Origin: Fremontodendron californicum
Taxonomy: Eukaryota; Streptophyta; Magnoliopsida; Malvales; Malvaceae
NCBI GenBank assembly: GCA_030761205.1
Contig: JAULJL010000018.1
Coordinates: 10,560,501 to 10,624,500 of the forward strand
Direction of reading: 5' to 3'
DNA length: 64,000 bases
In this document: positions 58,464 through 64,000 of the stretch, piece after piece
Layout of the letters: every line of letters begins with the position of its first letter
Position numbering within the stretch: position 1 is the stretch's first letter
Translations under genes and position numbers: made by a program
Notes under the pieces: model-generated
Told to the model about the DNA's origin: nothing
The model's database searches: none
Seen by the model: only the letters and a program-made list of their open reading frames with translations

Positions 58464-59794
58464 CACCCCCAAACTTAAAATTTTGCTAGTCCTCGAGCAA
58501 AACAAAACAAAATAAAGCATAGCTAAAGATGAATGCACTTAACTAATGATTTCCTTAATTTTTCCTCAAAAGCTATCTTAAAATCTCAATTCAAAGTAAA
58601 ACACAAACATAATCCAACTTTATGATTCAATTCAATCGTATATTTTATGCTTGAATGGATTTTCAGTGTGTGTGTGAATAATCTCTTGACAAATCATTGC
58701 ATGCAATCCGAATAAGTTTATGTCAATGCAAAATACGAATTATAGTACTAGATTCTCATATGTTTGCTTTTGATCTCTCTCTCCACTAATGTAGACTAAC
58801 ACTTTGTCAAGGATCAAGTAGGTCTTTATTAAGCTTGTAATGTAAGGCTAGGGTCAAGGTATGATGAAGGATATATTTCGGTTAAATTCACCCATAGACA
58901 CTTTACATTTTTATCAGGATTTTTTTTTTTGAGAGCCATAGTCTTTTTCCTCAAATTACATTCTCCATTATTTCTTTGAATACACTTCCTTTTTGCTTCA
59001 CCAATTATTCACTCTTTTTTTTTCTGTTCTTCGTTTTCGAAGAACCATAATTTATTTATTTATTTATAGAGAAATTTCACATCACCATTTCAACCAAATT
59101 CGACATGACTCATAGTCGTTTCCTGTAATATCATCACATGCCTATGTAGTGAGGGTTAATCATGGTTTTTCTTATTTGGCTAGGCTAAAAGATGTGGCAA
59201 TCAAAGAAAAGATATATATCAATTAGGCTCAAAGAGGTAGACTAAGGATAATCATATATAAAGGTAAGCTTGAAAGGCTCAAATGATCCAAATATGGCCT
59301 AAATCATCTCCTTAACTTAGTGTTGTCTAGGATTTCGCCTTGAGAGAGAATCAAAGAAATTCTAAGTTCTAGACATAATTGTAATTCACAATAACATAAT
59401 TAGTCTTTAAATAAGCAATACAAATCTAAACAAGAGATTAAGTGCTCAAATTGTTGAAAATCACATCCTAACATGAAACTAAAAAAAGAACTTAACACAA
59501 ATTCTTCTCATGCTTATGTTTTCCCAAGAATCAAGATAAATCAATAACTAAAGTTCATCATTGGATATGGACTCCATCATACTAAGTGCATCATATCTAA
59601 TTTTTTTTTTTAACTCCTAAACATAACATAATAAAACTAAAAACAAATAATAATAACTAAAAATAATAATAATAATAACTAAAAATAAATAAATACCCCT
59701 AAACTTAAATCAAACATTGCCCTCAAGGTTGGAAAAATTAAAAGAGTAAAAAGAAGAAAAACTCCACTGTCATTGAAGAAAATCCGAGAGAGCT
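58464..59794 (-). other. Polypurine tract and 3' non-coding region of element B
   Basis: The minus-strand tract AAGTTTGGGGGTG (58464-58476) abuts the LTR. The rest is non-coding, with AT-rich runs and a region around 58800-58870 (AAGTAGGTCTTTATTAAGCTTG) resembling the 3' region of the Athila copies. Confidence 0.75.
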
Positions 59795-60847
59795 CTAATC
59801 TTTCTCGTCTTCTTCCGCTTTTTCTTTCGCTGCTTGGATAGCCAAAGGTGTTGGTGGTGGTGGCATAGTGGGATAGTGGGTCATGTCAGCACCCATATGA
59901 CGAGCAACAAGATGGATTATTTGCTCAACAGTTTTGAAGCATTCAGTTTGATGGGCATGATATGCAAAGTGGTGCGCATTCTGAAGTTCAAGTCTGGTTA
60001 TGCGCTCTGCCAAGGTTGAGGATGAACTTGCACCAAGTCCGGATGGGGGATGGTCAATTTCTCGGGTTAGACGATACATAATAGTGTCATCAATGGGACC
60101 CTTAGGATATAGCAACTCTTCACCATTATCCAATCGGACACCAGCCTGGTCACACAGTCGAGTGATTAAGGAGGGGAACCATAGGCCCTCCCGTGGTGTT
60201 CTGACACTATGCATTACTGTCCTGTAGATAAGCTGCCTGATGTCAATCGATTTGCCTGTAGTAATAGCATAGAGCAGCATTGCTCTATCTTTGGTGACAT
60301 CGCTAACATGCTTACATGGAAGCATATTGGCTGCTAGAAAATGCATCCACGCCTTAATTTTATTATCCAGTTTGTTGGCCTTAAACGATACAAGCTCCCC
60401 TTTGGATATTTTCCAAGTAGCCCCATGTGGGCATAAATGTGTTGTGACGACAGTCATGTCAATTTGGCCATTGAAATACCGACTAAAGTCATCATCCACA
60501 ATATTCGGTGTCTGATAATATTGATTAATTATTTGGGGATCTAACGGTACTAGACATCCTCGGACAAAAATCGTATCACCACTGGATTCGACCGCATTAG
60601 CATAAAATTCTCTAACCACCGGTAGCACTGCGGATTGTGGTGGAGCACAAAATTTATGCCTATTGCGCGAATTAATTACCTATTGATACTCATGATGATG
60701 CGGATCCAGATTAAACCCCCTCTCCGGAATAGGGCTTTTTTGTAAGAGAGATTGCGTATGCCGTAACACTGTCGCTTCCGACACAAACTTGCTACTATCA
60801 AAAGTCGGAGTACTAATGCTTGCTTTGAATTTGTTTTTGAGTCCCAT
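59795..60847 (-). pseudogene. Envelope-position ORF, 'putative plant transposon protein' type
   Basis: From the ATG at 60845-60847 (MGLKNKFKAS...) to 59795 is one frame of 350 codons with a single in-frame TAG at 60680-60682. Recognisable pieces are KFCAPPQSAVLPVVREFYAN, VRGCLVPLDPQIINQYYQTP, TKDRAMLLYAI and SLITRLCDQAGV, which match the domain known as putative plant transposon protein, found 3' of integrase in Athila-like elements. No signal peptide or transmembrane segment is seen, so an envelope role is not supported. The C-terminus is acidic/Lys-rich with a Pro-rich PTMPPPPTP stretch. The family is from recall. Confidence 0.75.
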
Positions 60848-61930
60848 GACACTAATTCGAAGTTCGTTAATAGCAACCAAGTTCAACAAGTATCCTCAAG
60901 CAAACTAATAATTTCTTCCAAAAGTTTCCACCAAATTTTTCTACTCAACCAATTTATAATTCTAGACAAATCACCACCAAAAATCAAACCCAATTTAATC
61001 ACTAACAAATGCTTCAATCTTCAATAAAATTCAACAAAACCCACTCCAAAATTTTGAATATTTCTCTACAATTTTTCATAATTTTTCACAATACTCAAAA
61101 TAAACCAATAAACAATAACCACCAGTTTTGAATTCCAACCCACAACAACCAAATAAATATCAACCCAATCCACAATTGATGCAAAAACAATCTTCAACAC
61201 CAAATCTCAACCAAGAATCAACCAAATATGAAGAAAAAGTAAAAACTTACTTGAAGAGATGAGAACTTGGGTGAGAAATTCCTTTGCTTGAAGATGAGGG
61301 ATGTGAAGTTGGTGTTATGAAAGAGTTATAGAGAAGAAGAATGTTTGAGAATGAGTGAATGGGTGTGTATAAGAATGGGTAATTTTGTTGGGAAAGAGTT
61401 GGGAGAGATGAGATTGTAGAGAGAAATGAAGAGTTAGAGAAGAAGAAGGGTCGATAAATTGTTGGAGAAAAGAAGAGTTTGGTTTGAAGAGAGGTTGGGT
61501 ATTGTTTGAGAGCGAGAAGTGGCTGAAAAATATGAAAGGGGTTGTTGGGGTTAGGGTTTTAAAACCCTAACATTTTTTTTCGGGCGCCGCGGCGCTAAGT
61601 TTCTGCCTCCAAGGCAAAAAAAATTATATTTGCAGGGCGCCACGGTGCACATTTACGGGCCAAAAAAATTTTTGACGGTGTCGCGGCGCCAACTTTCTGT
61701 TTCTATTTTGTTTTTGGGCACCGTGGCTCTTGGACGCGGCGCCAACTTTCTGTTTCTAAGAAGAAAGTGGACAGTTTTATGGCGCCACGGCGCCATTTTT
61801 TTCATTTATAAAAATCCCTTTAAAATAAAATTAAAAAATTATTAGAAAAAGAAAAAAATAAAAAGAAAATCAAATCATAAATATAAATATAAAAAAATAA
61901 AATTAACCATTAAAGAGTAAAGAGCTTGGA
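60848..61930 (-). other. Spacer upstream of the envelope-position ORF, with GC-rich palindromic modules
   Basis: No gene. 61570-61800 holds about five GGCGCC/CGGCGC modules, two followed by AACTTTCTGTTTCT, in an AT-rich setting. At 61550-61571 a perfect 22-bp palindrome is built from AAAACCCTAAC and its complement. A minus-strand GTAAGT at about 61245-61250 could be a splice donor for a message carrying the ORF. Confidence 0.65.
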
Positions 61931-62403
61931 TTGCCTCCCAAGAAGCCCTTGATTTATAGTCGCCGGCTTAACTATCTCGAGATCATTCTGGATCGGCTAA
62001 AATGATGGAGAACTTTTGGCATTCAAAATCGCCTCCCCAATAATGCTTGAGCCGTTGACCATTCACTTTGAATATTCGACTGAAACTCTCTTCAACCACC
62101 TCAACTGCTCTATGAGGAAAAACTTTATTGACCTTGAAAGGTCCGCACCATCGAGACTTAAGTTTTCCCAGAAATAGCTTTAGGCCGGAGTTGTAGAGTA
62201 AAACATTTTGGCTTGGTTCAAAGTGTCTCTCAATAATCTTCTAGTCATGCCATCTCTTAGTCTTTTCTTTGTAAAGCTTGGCATTTTCATAGGCTTGAAG
62301 ACGGAATTCATCCATCTCATTGAGTTGCAATAGACGCCTCTCTCCTGCTACTTGAAGATCGAAATTCAACTTCTTGATGGCCCAATATGCATTGTGTTCC
62401 ACT

Positions 62404-63154
62404 CTACCGGAAGATGACATGCTTTTCTGAATACCAATTTGTATGGAGACATCCCAATCGGAGTTTTATAAGCAGTTTAGTATGCCCATAATGCATCATC
62501 CAATCTCTTGGATCAATCTTTTCTAGTTGGGCTGACAGTCTTCTCCAAAATCCTCTTGATTTCTCTGTTGGAGACTTCGGCTTGACCACTTGTTTGTGGA
62601 TGATAGGCGGTGGCAATCTTGTGCTTGACCCCATATTTAGCAAGAAGGGCTTCAAAGTATTTGTTGCAAAAGTGAGACCCCTCATCACTAATGATTGCTC
62701 TTGGAGTGCCAAAACGGGTGAAGATATTCATTTTCAAGAAGTTTAGAACCACCTTGGAATCATTGGTTGGCAAGGCTGTTGCTTCCACCCACTTAGATAC
62801 ATAATCAACTACAACTAGAATGTAAAGATTATTGTAAGAGAAAATAAATGGACCCATGAAATCAATTCCCCATACATCAAAAATCTCTATTTCAAGAATG
62901 CTGTTGAGAGGCATCTCGTTTCTCTTTGAGATATTGCCCACTCTTTGACATCTATCACATCTGGCAACAAACTGGTGAGCATCTTTAAAGAGAGTGGGCC
63001 AATAAAAACCTGATTGTAGCACTTTTGCTGTAGTTCGTTCTCCTCCAAAATGTCCTTTATAGTTCGAAGAGTGACAATGTTGCAAAATATCATCAACTTC
63101 TTCCTTGGGTACACATTTTCTAATATTCATCCCAGTAATAATGCTTGACATCAA
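62404..63154 (-). pseudogene. Integrase of element B
   Basis: 62513-63154 reads the zinc finger (HCHSSNYKGHFGG, CDRCQRVGN), WGIDFMGPF, ISDEGSHFCN and GQAEVSNREIKRIL with the D, D and E catalytic residues all present. The C-terminal part (to about 62404) continues in shifted frames with at least two stops (in DALWAY*TAYKTPIG). A frameshift near 63120-63154 separates it from RNase H. Confidence 0.87.
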
Positions 63155-64000
63155 GCAAGAATTTCTTCTTTTGTTGAGAATTTAAATCTGGTGGAAAGAT
63201 TCTACTTACAATATAGTTAACATAGTCGGCATACCATGGTGATTCCTGTTGATGAACTAGAAAGAGTTGCTCATCAGGAAAATTCTTATTGATTTGGATT
63301 GCATCACCAACTTGTGCCCCATTATCCAATCTTGATAAATGATCTGCCACTTGATTTTCTGATCCTTTTCTGTCTCGGATCTCTAAATCAAACTCTTGCA
63401 AAAGAAGTATCCAATGGATCAAGCGAGGTTTTGCATCCTTCTTATCAATCAAGTACTTGATAACTGAATGATTGGTGTAGACAATGACTTTGGTGCCCAC
63501 AAGATAAGATCAAAATTTATCAAAAGCAAATACTACTGCAAGCAATTCTTTTTCAGTAGTGGTGTAATTCAACTGAGCATCGGTCAAAGTTTTTCTTGCA
63601 TAGTATATAGAATGAAATATCTTATCTTTTTGTTGGCCTAAGACTGCGCCAACTGCAAAGTCACTAGCATCGCTCATGAACTCGAATGGCAGGTTCCAAT
63701 TTGGAACAATAACGATAGGTGCTGAAATCAGTCTCTCTTTCAATGTCTTAAAAGCTGTTAGACATGCATCATCAAACTTGAAAGGGATATCTTTTTCAAG
63801 GAGGTTGCAAAGTGGCTTTGAGATCTTGGAAAAGTCTTTAATAAACCTCCTATAGAACCCGGCATGACCAAGGAAACTCCGAATACCTTTGATAGAGATT
63901 GGAGGTGGGAGCTTCTCAATTGTTTCAATCTTTGCTTTATCTACTTCAATCCCTCTACTAGAAACTTTATGTCCTAAAACAATGCCTTCTTGAACCATGA
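63120..64000 (-). pseudogene. RT thumb and RNase H of element B, truncated by the window end
   Basis: One frame from the right edge to 63120, interrupted by a single TGA at 63507-63509 (in the FDKF*SYLVG position). Motifs: FLGHAGFYRRFIKDFSK, SDASDFAVGAVLG, TTEKELLAVVFA, then VYTNHSVIKYL. The last motif normally has Asp at the N position, so one catalytic residue appears replaced. Downstream is the usual LLLQEFDLEIRDRKG and VADHLSRL. The polymerase core is outside the window. Confidence 0.87.

Larger units (their letters stand above)
57271..64000 (-). mobile_element. Ty3/gypsy element B (Athila-like), minus strand, running off the window
   Basis: Minus-strand order from the right edge: RT thumb, RNase H, integrase, spacer, an ORF in the envelope position, polypurine tract, 3' LTR. 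The sequence is clearly diverged from A1/A2, so it is a separate family. It is broken by several stops and frameshifts. The 5' half lies beyond 64000. Confidence 0.88.

Overview
The window looks like AT-rich nuclear DNA from a flowering plant, most likely a eudicot. It holds Ty3 elements with an Asp-tRNA primer site, a plant-type LINE with a terminal RNase H-like domain, CACTA elements with ACCGACGG subterminal repeats, an hAT MITE rich in CCGAACCG, tRNA-derived SINEs and a TRIM. I see no bacterial, organellar or CRISPR features. Almost everything is transposon-derived. The only intact-looking host gene is a two-exon gene for a secreted proline-rich protein, present as two copies with identical proteins (30611-31897 and 55331-56619), plus one orphan first exon (25181-25259) and one dead first exon (27899-27970).

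Layout: 1-3122 is the 3' end of a plus-strand Ty3 element that abuts, and probably interrupts, a minus-strand Athila-like Ty3 element (A1, to 9211). From 9217 to 25561 comes a spacer full of nested insertions (two SINEs, a foldback, a LINE carrying an hAT MITE, a CACTA carrying a gene fragment, a tandem array of about 120-bp units, a TRIM), ending in unit 1 of the peptide-gene family with exon 1 only. Unit 2 (25562-27970) is an older paralogue lacking the LINE, CACTA, TRIM and SINE, and it is broken by a second CACTA. Unit 3 (28187-32301) holds the first complete gene. Then the cassette repeats: Athila copy A2 (32302-39420), the same spacer with the same insertions (39426-54411), and the second complete gene (unit 4, to 57023). 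It runs into a third Athila LTR fragment (57024-57270), which is fused to another minus-strand Ty3 element (B, 57271-64000, running off the end).

History read from the sequence: the window contains a tandem duplication with a period of about 30.2 kb. Copy 2 is shorter by about 5.45 kb. That missing length equals the distance between the TA microsatellites of units 1 and 3, and the flanks of the TA tract in copy 2 are unit-1-like on the left and unit-3-like on the right. So copy 2 appears to have lost the stretch from TA tract 1 to TA tract 3 by recombination between the tracts. The same 5-bp target duplication (CTAAA) borders the Athila element at every copy, so the insertion predates the duplication.

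How the parts relate: the transposons are decayed (stops and frameshifts in every polymerase gene), and none looks autonomous. The main biological candidate is the duplicated secreted-protein gene. It has a TATA box, a signal-peptide exon, a TA-rich intron and a second exon with three HPPP(I/V)RPS modules, resembling a repeat-containing secreted peptide precursor or a short hydroxyproline-rich wall protein. I could not assign it to a named family.
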